A DNA stretch of 64,000 nt, taken from the NCBI GenBank assembly GCA_905250075.1, contig CAJNOP010000280.1:1-64000 (forward strand). Direction: 5' to 3'. Within the stretch, counting starts at the first letter, position 1. Each line of letters opens with the position of its first letter. The notes under the pieces were generated by a model, which worked only from the letters and a program-made list of their open reading frames with translations, was not told the DNA's origin and ran no database searches. Positions 46,970-60,000 of this stretch are shown piece after piece. This DNA comes from Rotaria sp. Silwood1 (lineage: Eukaryota > Rotifera > Eurotatoria > Philodinida > Philodinidae). A program made the translations under genes and the position numbers.

Positions 46970-48656
46970 ACAAAACAGGTGAACATTTATTATTTGTCTC
47001 GTTCTCGTTTCCTATCCCGGTTTGTACTTTTCCTCCTTTTCTTTTTTTTTTTGTAAATATTATACATACATATTTTCTTTCTTTTCTTTTTTTTCTCTTG
47101 TGTGTTGTGTATTTTCTCCTGTAAGAAAGAAAAAAAAACAATAAGACCAAAAAATGCTCATTGTGTTGCTTCTTTTCTTTTGCTGTTGTTTGTTCCGTGT
47201 GTGTGTTTTTGGCTCAAGTATTTGAAAAGGACAGTGGTATGCATTCTTATGTGCTGTCTTTATTCTTTCTTTTGTGCGTGTGTGTGTGTGTGTTTTTTTT
47301 GTGCGATCAAACTGTCCCTTTTCTAAGAAAAAAAACAAAAAGAATAGTACGATTCAACACATCACACGTTCGTTCTGTTAGTTCTCTTTTCTTTTTTAGC
47401 GTTTCGTTTCATTGTTCACACCGGTCTTTTTTTCTCTGTCTCTTTCTCGCATTTTATTCGCGAAAAGCTATGCATCTCTTTTTTTTTTTGTTGCTTCTGT
47501 TCTGGTTTGATGATGACGATGATGATGATTATGTATATGGTATGCATTCTTTAATCTTTTTTTGTCACTCATATGCGATCGATGAGTGTATGTTTTTTGT
47601 GTGTCTTTGCCCGTTCGTTTTGATGAAGCTTGTACATTTGTACAGATAAAGAAAAACAAATCAAGATTAAAAAAATTTTTTTTTTGTTTTTTTTCTATGT
47701 ATTCAATGAAATAACATAATTAGACAGCTGTTTACAGATGCTATCGATCATTAAAAGAAAAATGTAAGTAGGCGGTGACACCATCTGATTCATACATTCC
47801 TGAAGTTCTTTTCTTTTCTTTTTTTTTCTCTTCTTTTTGATATGAATCCAGAACAGGAAAAAGAAAAGAACGAACGATAAATAATAGCATGTTTAAAGTA
47901 AACGTGTTCTTTTCACTCTTTATCTGCATCACTCAGTTGCGATGTCCAAATCAAAAAAGATATTTTTCGAATCAAATTATGTTATGTGTTACAATATCAA
48001 TTTTTTTTTTTGATTCAAATCTGTCATCTATTAAATATTGATATGTCTGTCATTTCGAATAGTAAACACATATGTGAATCGTCAATTATTTATATAAATT
48101 GAAGCATATGCATTCCAATCTAATGAAAATAAAATTGACAAAATCCAACTGCTAATACTTCTAATAGCAAAATTATTTTGTTTTTTTTTTTCATAAGAAA
48201 GATGAAAAATTTTGATAAAATGTTTTAATGATCTATTAATTTAAATAACTTTTATAAAAAAAAGATCTTCTCAAAACAATTCAGTTAACTTGCTAGTTTC
48301 AATAGAGTAATGCTTTTATTCATATGAATCTATATAACTGTCAATACCAATTCATAAATCGATTATATCCTATAATCTTATGAGTTCATCTAACCATGAA
48401 TTGTCTGTTTATATAAACATGTTATAAACTTCCGATGAAAAAAGAAAACCTATTAGAAGACAAGAGAATGATAAATGTAATGATCGATAGAATTTGTTTG
48501 ACAAGAACATGTGTTTCATAATGTCATGATTATTTAATATAGTAAATTGACAGAATAAATAATTATATAAATTACAAATAAATGATATTCTTAGAAGACA
48601 ATAGATTTTGTTTTATTCTTACACTTTCAAACAATAAACAAGATTTTCTTCTTTTT
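46970..48656. other. TFAP4 downstream region, no gene
   Basis: Pyrimidine-rich and T-run-rich 3' flank (47030-47720) followed by AT-rich sequence. GTGTGT microsatellite near 47276-47292 and GATGAT near 47510-47529. ORFs on both strands are low-complexity. Confidence 0.45.
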
Positions 48657-49883
48657 TTATAAATTTTGATTGATACTCAATTGTTCTGTTTTACTTGTAT
48701 TTGAATTTGTTTCAGATTGTTGAATAGATTTTTCGAATTTTTTATTTATAATATTTAATGATTGATTATAAGTTTTTGTTTGTATATTTATTAATTTTTT
48801 ATTTAAATGACGATTAACATTTGAACCAGGAAAAGAAGAAAGAATTATTTTTATTTGATAATATGAATATGCTAACCATCGTTGTGTATCACTTAATATT
48901 GGATATAAAAAAGATGTTTTCATTACCATAAGACTACCAGAACGAATAGTAACATATAATGTTACAAGATCATATTTAACTGTTGTTAATGCAGCTGATA
49001 CAGCATGATAACGAAGTATTTCTCCGTTTAAATCTGCTTTAGTAACATATCCTTCAATTGCACCTATTTTTTTAACTAAATGACGAAGATTACATGCAAA
49101 TGCACGTAATGCTCGTCTATAATCTAATAAATAAATTTTAATTTTTTTCTTATTAGAATTGATATATATTTGAAGAGTTTCTTACTAGGTGAAAATCGTA
49201 TAATCCATGATGGATGAATTAATCGAGTTGTTTTCATATCATAGAATGTTGATTTAGACATAGCACTAAATAAAAAAGAATAATTAAAATTTTACAAAAA
49301 TTCTTTTTTTTTAAATCGATAAACAATTTCAATGATGTCTAATGATTTTATGCTTTTTTTTCAATCAATCAATTCATAAATCAAATCCATACTTCTTTTG
49401 TATAAACATTAATAAACGAAAATGTCATGTTTGCTTCTCAAATTTTATGAGCTCAATCTCATCAATCAAACATGACTTGTATAAATTTTTTCATAGTATA
49501 GAGTTAAATAAAAGATCTAGGGGAGATAGGGTAGTCTTTTATATTATTCTTTATGTAAACAAGTTTCGAAAATAAAAAAACATGTATGCTACATAAAATT
49601 AATTTATTTTCTCTTACCAAATACGACGCATTTTTTCTTCATAAGGTAAAAAATCACTATCTAAATTAATATTATATAAAGACATACAAGCTGGATTATT
49701 TAATTGAGTATTTTTTAGTAAATTTTTATCATTATTTCTTATTGATATTCGTACAACGTAATCAAGTACAATTGTATTTAAAACAAATTCACATAAACTA
49801 TTTGCATATTCAGCATATTCAGTAAGAATTTTTAAATCAAGATAACCATATGGATTATATCGATTCGAATTACATAAAGCCAT
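48657..49883 (-). CDS. Unrecognised conserved-looking protein, 270 aa
   Basis: Three exons (minus): 49618-49883, 49186-49265, 48657-49123; phases join perfectly to a 270-aa protein ending in TAA. I do not recognise the family. The N-terminal part is helical with a hydrophobic run (EYANSLCEFVLNTIVLDYVV). The centre is the most complex and probably conserved: MKTTRLIHPSWIIRFSP, YRRALRAFACNLRHLVKKIG, YHAVSAALTTVKYDLVTLYV, with Arg/Lys-rich helices. The last 60 residues are Asn/Ser/Lys-rich and probably disordered. No signal peptide; membrane association possible. Short introns and normal splice sites support it being a real gene rather than a chance ORF. Confidence 0.7.
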
Positions 49884-52354
49884 TTTCTAATTAGGTGTTG
49901 AAAGAAGAAAAAAAAAAAAAAAGAAGTATCGATGCCGATTATCTTAGAAAAATAAAAAAAATAAAAAGTATTCGAAGATTGATAAATGTTGACACTATGG
50001 TAACATTTTCTAATAAATATTTCATTTCGTTTTATTTATTCAATATTTAAAATATTATGAATACAAACATTACTGATTCTATTATTACATTATTGTAATG
50101 ATAGAATAAGAAAATATCTAATTTAAACTATTCATTACCTAAATATAATTAACAAAAATTATTTATAACTCTCATTTAGTTTTATAGGTACATCTATTAT
50201 ATTTCAATCTTTGTTTATATTTCGGGAAAAACGATTAATATCTGAATCTAATTTTATCATATTATTTACAATAAAGGTACATCGCACATTTCTTCCAGCT
50301 GTCTAACCTTTTACTATCATTATATTAGCATGTTACAGAGAACGAAAAAGTTTAACGTACTCGTTGACCGAAACGTATATATATATATATATCTATTCTT
50401 AGTTTAAGCAACGATGCATTTTCATTAATGGAATTTATTTATAAATAACAACATAACATTTCTTAACAAAATGAGAACTTACTTAAAATTGTTATCATAG
50501 GTCTTAATGTAAAACAGGCTAGTTAGACTTACCTACCTGTCTCACTTTTTGACATCGCGTGTGTGAAAATGTTGACCTATTTTTCGGAAAAATGTCTGCC
50601 TAATTGAAGAAGGTAGTGTTTTTCAATCATTTTCTGCTAGATGGTGTGTCTTTGACTGTCTGCAAAATTTTTAGTATCTTCCATTTTTCAGAAATTATCG
50701 ACAATCCTGATTATTATTCTAGAATGAGCATTGCAACAGTTGTCTACGACGTGATATGGCATCTTATTTACATATTCTTCAATCCTCACTCTAGAGGAAG
50801 GGGCTTACCCATCCTCTCTCCACCAATTAAACATATGAAATCTAGTCTATTATTCAAATTAATCTCAATAATAGAAAAAAAAATGTTATTTAGTGAAAAA
50901 TAAAACCTTCAATGTATTATTTATTGTTCTATTCAATTCAAAACTATCTGTTTTAAAATAAATATTTACCATTATGTTTATTGCTGTGTTTGTAACGAAA
51001 AAGGTATGTGCTTGATAAGCGTATGTCGATTTACTATTACTCAAGTCAAACAATCCCATTAGAAGATTTTCATATGACAACCTTATATGATCTTGTACAA
51101 TTTTACAAGATAATCTTAATGTAACCATCTCTGATCTAATTGCACTGTATGATTCATACATAGTTCTCTAGGTTTTTTCGTAATGTGGCATACTTGATTT
51201 TCTGTTTTTACCATCTTTTCCCTTGAACATAATTTTTCACTTTTACTCTCATAGGAATATTTATTTATAAATGTTTATTTTTATGGAATTCGTTTATTAA
51301 AATGAAATAAAACAAACAACTTAAGCAAATCGATCCAATAATCTCTGGAGTGAGTTTTTGACAAATCAGTACCACTACATAGAAAATGTATTTTCAATTG
51401 GAAAAAATTTACCAGCTAAATGAAGACGTATTTATTCGATTAACTAATTTAATGCACAAAACTCTTGTTATCAAAACTATTTGTATAAGTGAAATCTGAA
51501 ATAATTATCTCATAAGATCGTATAAAATCTTATAAGTCTTCGATTATCAGGTTTTTCAAGAAAACTATAATAATAATCATGTAAGATTCGTAGTTAGGAA
51601 ACTGCGAATTCAGATTTACAGTTTCCTATAGGTAAGTATCGAACAGCATTAAAAATTTTTTGTGCTAAACTTACATAAAACTGATTGATGCTTGTTTGAA
51701 CATTAGAAACTATTATTGCTTTTTTCTATTTTGACAACTACAAATATACTTAGAGAAGGAATTAATACCAGAAAATGTTCTATAAGTAAATATTTGCATT
51801 GATTGTATAGAATATTATCTTGCTTGATCTCGTATCCATAAGTAATAAGCAGAAACTTTTATATTTATTAAGTATCCAGTAATCCGAAAATTGAAAACAA
51901 GAAATAATTGTACGTTGAGTTTTTTTCTAAGAGCAATCACTAAATAACAACATCTGATTGTCAGTAAGATCGTATACGATCTTTTTAAGACTTTTTTTTT
52001 CACCTGGTTGTGTTACAATCAAATACAATCATGTACTACAGTCGTATACATAATGCGTGTTTGGACGCATAGTGTCGTATAAGACGACCGTTTATGATCG
52101 TGCTTTTTCAATGTTAGATTCTATTTCTATTAAACTTTAACCAAAATTTTCTACTGAACTTTATAAATAATCATTTTTCCCGTCCGTAATTATCAATTTT
52201 ATTTAACAAAGCAAATTATTTACAAAAGCATTGGAATAAATATCTGTTGTTTTTTAAAACTAAAAATATTCCCTGATAAAAGAAAAAAAACAACTATAAA
52301 TATATATTATTAAAAGATACAAACAAAAGAAAAAAAAAAAACTATTTCATATTA
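49884..52354. other. Intergenic region without supported genes
   Basis: About 2.5 kb, AT-rich. ORFs at 50604-50903 (+) and 50886-51161 (-) have no recognisable domain and no splice partners. An AT microsatellite lies at 50377-50391. Nothing else stands out. Confidence 0.4.
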
Positions 52355-53470
52355 TTATTCTGAAGCAACGATAGAAAGAGATTTAATCTTAGCCAATTTA
52401 GCATTGATTTCATCTAATGTAGCTGTACTATTGGTAACAGCATCCGTTTGACCAATAAGATTTCGATAAGCAGCTTCAAGTTGATCGCAATAATGAGCCT
52501 AAAAAAGAAGAAAATAAACGTAACTAAAATAGATTCTTAATTATGTTTCTAATATTACTTGTGCTTCAATAAATGCTTCTAAACATGGATAAACAAAAGC
52601 AGCACGTTGTTCATGTAAAATAGGTAATTCATTATTTAAAATTTGATTTTTTAATTCATATTGTTGTTTAGCATCATTCAATTGTTTTTTTATTTGTTCT
52701 AATTTATTATTATTATTATTATTATTATTTGTTGTATTTGTCATTGTTGTTAATGATGTTGTTGATGTACCAAATTTTTCATTTATTTTATCTAATTTAT
52801 TTTGAATTTTAATATAATCATTTAAACTTTGTTCACGTTTTTTAATAGCATTTGTTACATTAGCTAATGCTAATGTTAAACGTTTAGATGAATCAATTAT
52901 TGTTTTTGATGTTATTTCATTTAATAAATTTGTTTGTTCAGATATATGTTGTGCAGTTATTTTCCAATCATTAATTAATTGTGAAATATTTGTTGATAAT
53001 GTTGTTGATGTTTGTTGTTGATCATAATGATTTATAAATGCACTACTTGATAAATCATGTAAAAGTTTTAATTGACCACGAGAAAAATCATCAAATGATT
53101 TATCTTGTTTAATAAGATCACGTGTTAATGATTTAGCATTATCTTCAAGAGATTCTAAACGACGAGTTTCACGATCAAAATCTCGAGTTGTCTAAATAGA
53201 AAAATAAAAAGAGATAAAAAAAGAAACATCAAAAACAATATACATACAATTACACCGATACTTTTACGTGAATTTGTATTTCGAGTAAATGGATTCCTAT
53301 AAATGAAAAAAGACAAATTTTTAATGAGTTGTAACTAATGAATATTAAGTACTGATAAACTAGAATATCTTTTTAATAACTTTAGTCTTTCTATATAGAA
53401 TTAGGTTAGTAATTTAATCTTATTAATAAGTTTATAACAAACAAAATGTATATTCTTACCAACTACTCAT
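52355..53470 (-). CDS. BIN3: Bridging integrator 3 (N-BAR protein)
   Basis: Four exons (minus): 53460-53470 (only 11 nt: ATG plus three codons' start), 53248-53296, 52559-53191, 52355-52498; 278 aa against about 253 in vertebrates. It begins MSSWNPFTRNTNSRKSIGV, like BIN3's MSWIPFKIGQPKKQIV. A BAR coiled-coil follows: DFDRETRRLESLEDNAKSL, KRLTLALANVTNAIKKREQSL, DYIKIQNKLDKI, PCLEAFIEAQ. It ends in the diagnostic AKLAKIKSLSIVASE (BIN3: LRALSIVADD). No SH3 domain, as expected for BIN3. The BAR dimer would bind curved membranes and link to actin. The extra length is from Thr-rich and eight-Asn insertions between helices (ATT repeat at about 52708-52731). Confidence 0.9.
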
Positions 53471-54002
53471 TTGTTTAAATCTTTTAACTTATGACTATAC
53501 AATATCTAGAATAAATTAATCGAATTTGAATTAAATAAAAGTCATATATCTGATTATAATCGTAGATTTTTTTTTTCTTTGGTTAATTTTTGTTTTTTCT
53601 TTATGTATCAAAATAAATATAAGAAACATTCACAGACACATTACACATAAACATATATATATATATAAATAAATAAATAAATAAGAAAAAGACAAGATTT
53701 TAGCAGTTTTCTTATGATAATAAAACTGCACAAATAAATAATTACGGTGGGAATAAATGAAATGAATATTGACATACAACAACGATAACATCTCTGTTGA
53801 CAGTATAACGAAACAGATAAGAAATATGCATATATTAAATTTGTTTGTTTGCTTGTGGAATGATAAATAAACAAGAAAAAAAAAAAAAAAAAGAAAGAAA
53901 GAATTGAAATGTTTCTGCATTGCTCAATTAAATCAATATTAAAATGACATGAAAAAAAAAAAAAAAAGAAACACATAGATATTTTATTTTTCGTTCACTG
54001 TT
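53471..54002. other. BIN3-DMXL intergenic stretch
   Basis: Low-complexity: TATATA near 53654-53666, AAAT repeat near 53667-53682, and A-runs at 53875-53892 and 53953-53966. ORFs here are artefacts of these. It would hold the BIN3 5' region and the DMXL 3' UTR. Confidence 0.45.
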
Positions 54003-57000
54003 TTAATCAACTAATGTTAGTTGTCGAACACTTATTGTTCCATCGGCGCCTGATGAAAATAGTTGACGACTAGCTGTTAAATGCAAATGATTAACACCAC
54101 TTATTTGTGAATGTAAAAATCCTCGACGAGAATGTTCACTATAAAAACAATGAACCATTTCGCAACCATGTAAACGCCAAATCTATAAAATAAAAAGTTT
54201 TATTTATTAACTAAATCGAAAAAAAACAAAAACAACAAGTTCTTTTACTTTAATATTTCCTTCAGTTGATCCTGTTACATAAAATTGTTCTAATGGATCT
54301 AAACAAAGTGCTTTTAAATGAGAATCATGTGCTTGACTCGTTGCTAAACGTTTTCTTTGTCTTAAATCAAATATACATATATCTCCACGTTTACCACCTG
54401 ATATTAATAATTGATGGGATTGTGAATAAGCTAAACATTGACCACCACCAGTTGTATCATGACAAGAAAATGCTAAATAAAAACAATAAATATTTTCTTT
54501 GTTTAATTAGAAAAGATAAAAAAATAAAACACATCAAATGTTGATTTTGTCTACAGAATATTTTCGACTACTTTATTAATAATGATATGAATAAAAATAT
54601 CGAGTTTCTTTTAAGAATAATAAAATTTACGTCAAGTTCTTCACATTGAACTTTAACTTAGTTAATATGAGCCATAAAAGCATAAGAATCAAGATACTTA
54701 AACTATGTACATTATGCTCGGTATATGAAAAGTGCACTTTTCAGACTAATTTTTAGTGAGTTTTATAAGACTAAGCAGACTTTTGATGAAAACTAATTAG
54801 TATATATGAAATTACCACGAAAATCAAAATCTATCAATACATTTTCAAATATTTTGAGTAGTTTTATTTTTGTCAAAAAAATTCAGCTGAAATTCCTCTC
54901 AGAGTTAACTCAAAAAAAATAAAATAAACCTAATCAAAAGATATAGTGTGATTGAAAGAAAAATAAACTTTGTATCTTTCATTCATTAAATAAACTCAAC
55001 CGAACGATAGATTTATTAATAAAAAACAAAAAGGACTTTTAACTAATTTAATTTTGTGATTTAATCATGAAAAGTACCTTACGTAAATGTTTCGATGAAA
55101 ATTAAAATATTCAGAAGATTTTGAAAAATGTATTGATTGATTCAAATTCTTATATTGATTTCAAATATACCATTGGTTTTCGTAAAAAACTAGATCAATC
55201 TTATAAAAATTCGCTCAAAACTACACCCACAAAGTCTTCATTTCGTATACCAAATGTAATGTACATATTTTAGGTATTTTATTAGAAGTCAGACTAGAAT
55301 GAATTTTATATCATTGAGTAGATCTTTCTTTGCTCTATCAAATGGCTTATATGAAAACAAACATATGCCAAATGATTTTAATTATTCTTCGCTTACGAGA
55401 TATTAAATCATATCCTGTTGAAATAACGATTTTCCTTAATAATGGCAGCGTCACAGAAAAGTTGAGGTCCTTCTGACTAAAAGTTCTGACGTCGATACTA
55501 TCTCTTATGACAGATTTTTGAATAAAGTCATAAAACGAAGTAGAATTAAATGCTCTTTCCTATCCATACAGAATAAACCTTGAAACATTGCGTTTGAGAT
55601 TTAATACAAAAGTCATTAGAATTCCAATAATTTTTTTTTCTGGGTATTCTACATCACACTCAAATCTAACAATTTTACTTAAATTTATTACTAAAAGAAT
55701 TGTGATATTCTTTTGTATAAAATCATCAATAAAGTAGTCAAAAAATATTCTGTAGTTCAAATCAATATCTTATACGTCTATGTTCTTTCATTTACAAGTT
55801 ATATTTGCTCGTGATGCTGGCATTAATGTATCCCAAATAGCAACATTTTGATGATCATTTGATAAACCACATGTTGCTAATAATGTTGAAGAATCAAGAA
55901 AAACAAAATCATTTGCACTTTTTGTATGAGTTAATAAACGCTAAACAAAAAAAGTTTTCTTATAAAGTTTTTTTTTGTAAAAACAAAAAACAAAATTTAC
56001 CATATAAGCTGTTGATCGATTACTTGATAAAACATGTAAAGATAAATTTCCTTCGATATCTGTTACACCAAACTATTTTTTGAATAAAAAGAAAAATTTA
56101 TTTATTAAATTCATAAAAGTGTTGTTTTTTTTTGTTTTTCATTACCTTATTTCCTTCATTATTTAATTCAATTTTAGTAACTCGTTTACTTGCTTCACGT
56201 ACTTGTCTAGGTGCAGAATCATGAGACCAATTAAGTAAATAAACACTACCATCAGCACATCCAGTAAGATCTTAACAAAAAAAAGAAAAAACATTTAAAA
56301 AAAAAAGTTTTTTTTTTGTTTTTCTTAATTAAATAAAAATTTACAATGTGGTAAAACTGGATGATTAGCAAATTTTCGACTTTCTCGAATAGCATGTCGA
56401 TTAGTCTAATACATTTTTAAAAAAATAAATAAATAAATAAATAATATTTTTTTTATTTTATTAATCAATAAATTTCCTACAAGAACATGTTGATTTTCTT
56501 TATCTGTTGTAGTAGTTCCATTTGTATTGACTACACTTGATTGAGTTAAATACATATTTGGTACATAAACACCCATGGTTGGCATTCGAAGAGATGTTAT
56601 TCGACTTGTTCCAGTATCACGATTAAGCATTCTAAAAATAAAAATATCATTTTTTTGATAAATAAAAAATATAATGTCTAACGCTGATGCTTGTGGAAGT
56701 AAAGATGGTGATAAATCATTTTCATCATCAGATAATTCATATGGTTCATTTGTTAATGTTATACTTGATATATCTAATTCAATTATTTCACGAGATAGAC
56801 CAGCCGCCAATAAAGTTGGATTCATCTGCTACAAAAAAAAAAAAAAAAATCAAATAGAAAACTGATCAATCGATATAAAAAAAATAAATGAATGAAAGTT
56901 TCATTAAATAAATTTTTGCAGCATTTGTTTTTCAAATGAAATATTTCAAAATTTAATAGTCTTACTCAATAACACAAATTTAAATGTCAAATAAGATAGC

Positions 57001-60000
57001 TTTTATAGAATCTTATATCCTTTATAAACTATGATCGATTTAATTAGTTATATTCAATGGTAGAATCTTTTTCGATTTTTCAATTCGACTATTCGTTCCA
57101 TTGATGGATTATTATATTAGATATTACTTCTTCTGAAGATGAAATCGATTAAGTTATTTATTATTAAGTGAATTGATGTTTTAGATAATACCCTAGTCGA
57201 TGATTTGATCCAGTAAAACAATAATCTGACTGCCGCAACCAAATATCGTCTTATTGATAACAGCTAGTCTATCGATTCCGAAAATTTTTGGATCTAGACG
57301 TCGAAATACCTGTTTTAGGTTTTTTGTGACGATTTACTGGTGCACATTGCACATTCTAAAGATAACTAGATTCATCGGGTCCAACATTTTTTGAATATTT
57401 ATGTATTTCAATACAGAAAATATCTTGAAGATATCAAATTCTCATTTCATCCATAACTAACGCTATAATAAAACCAGAGAAGTTCCTATCAGGCGGATTA
57501 CACAGAGGTATGACGCTTTGGCAATAGAGCCTATCTTGTTGTTAACTCCGAGTCTGACGTTTTTTTTTTTCGTTAACAAGGTATGAGTCCGCAAATTTTG
57601 AATTCGACAAGCTGTACACCATAAAAAAGAAATCTTTTTGTTCTTTTCCAGTGAAGCTGTAAATTTTTCTAATGTTTTTTAGGGAAAACATCTTTAGATC
57701 CATGTTAGCAGCCTAATATACTTACGCTATTAAGACAAAATGAATGAATTGGTTCAGAATCTCGATATATAAGTTTTGCATTCGATTGTGTTGTTGATGA
57801 TGTAGTGTCTTGTAAACTTTCTATATTTGCTCGACTGTCCGACTAGAGTAAAAAAAAGAACGATAATGAAATAATAATAATAATAATAATAGTAGTAAAT
57901 TTATCAATTTAAGCTAGCAGTGATTTGACAATCGATTAAACTCACATTCATCGTGTGCAGAGAAAGTGAACGTTTTACAAGTTGTTTTTTTACAGGTGCG
58001 GGAATTGTAGGCTTGAAAAATAGATATGAGTCATTATATATTTCGTTTTTTTTTTATCTTATTATTATTTCTTTTTTTAACAAAAAATAAACTCAAAAAT
58101 AATTACTTTATCAATCATTTTATTCACCGATTGAGTTGTTGGTATTGTTACTTTTCGTTTAAATATATATTTAATAAATATTCCTTGTGATTGTTCATCA
58201 TTAACTAAATATGTCCAAAGACGTTTTGCTGGTAATGCTGATCTTGATTTTCTTATTAATAAGAATAAAAAAAAATAACAAAAGAGAAATTTTTAATAGA
58301 AAAAGAAAAATAATATTATTCTTACGAAAATGGAGTATTTTTTGGATCAAGTATTGTTCGATATCGATGTATAGGTAAACCAGTTGTTTGTTCTTCAATA
58401 GTATTTAATCCACTTAATGGTAAATAATTATCCGGTGGTACATTAAATGTTTCAAGTGTACGTCGAAGTGAATCTTGCCAAATACTAAGATTTTGTAATA
58501 ATTGTTGAATTAATGGTGAAACACTTGGAATTTCTTTCATAAACAAATAAAGAATTTTAAATAAAAATTCTCTGTTAAAAATTACCATGTTTTTCAATGC
58601 CAATATGAGGAAAAAATGCCCATAAACGTTTATAAACAAGTCGAACAATTGTATAACGCATAAGAACCCATGAATAAGACATTGAGTCTGTATGTTCACG
58701 TTCTTGAATTTTTCTATGATATTAATTTATCAAAAAAAATTTCAATTATATAATAAAATAAAATAAAATAAAATTTTCATACCGTTGTTTCTTTTTTGAT
58801 GTTAATTCATTATCAGTATTTGTTGAATTGGAAATATCTTCATCTTCATCATCTTCATCTTCATCTTCTTCACTTATTTCTTCATCAATAATTGTTGAAT
58901 GATAATCTCTATCCGATGAAACCTAAATGAATTTATTTATTGAAATATTTAGAAATAAAAATAGATATAAGAATTACTTTTGCCATAAAATAATTAACTA
59001 TACTAGCACGTGGAGGAATAAATACTTCTACATAAGATGGTTGTTGCGGTTGTTGTTGAATATTTGGTATCATCATTTTTCTTGCAAAGAAACTTCCAGA
59101 TGAAAGACGATCTGTTGATGATGGTATTTCATTATTTGAATCAGCTAAATAATACAAATCATTTTAATTATGAAATAAAAGAAATTTTATTCTTATTTAC
59201 TAGCTGATGTTGATAAAGTTGAAGTTGGTAGATTTGGTTTATGTTTTTTTGCTCCTCCACCAAATACTCCATACCATAATTTAACAGCTGATTCAGGTGT
59301 TGACCATTTTCGTACGAGTAATCGATATAATGTATTACAATCATCAGTTGATAAAGCATAAATCAATAATGACATATAAACTGATATGAGAATTTCAACA
59401 AGAAGAATTTTTAATTTTGTTAAATTATTTTCTTGATCTTTTGCTGTTGTTGCAAATATTTTTATACCTTTTTTTTTTTTAAAAAACAAATAAATTATAA
59501 AAAGAAACCAATCGAAATATTTGTGTTATAAGTAAATCGTCCTAGATATTTTTGAATCGCACGTCCTGATTAAGGCATTCGAATGTTAAGATAAAATAAC
59601 AACAAAAGAGAAATAGACCGAAAATTCAAGCATATTTTTAATCATTCAACTCGACAAGTTCTATGAAAAAAATAGCAATAAAATTCTGTTGAAATTTTGA
59701 TTTATGAATACATTCCATATTCTCTAAATACCAAATATTCGAATATCCCGATCTAAGCAAACCAATAAGAACTTTAATTTGATTCGAATATGTCTAATTT
59801 TGTTAACTTACAACATAAAAGTTTCCGTGATAATAGAAATATCCATTATGACTAAGACTCTATCGCTATCGTATAAAGAGAAAGCTCTATATCATTACTA
59901 CATCATCATCATGAAAAACTAACTCTATCATTTTGGATGATATCATTGCTATGAATATTTTTTTTTAGAAAACTCTAATGATTTATTTTGTATGTCTTTG

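Noticed and set aside
55560-55760. 66-aa minus ORF in a DMXL intron
   Set aside because: Lies beside the inverted repeat with no DMXL similarity; an exon here would break the clean 55796->54472 phase.
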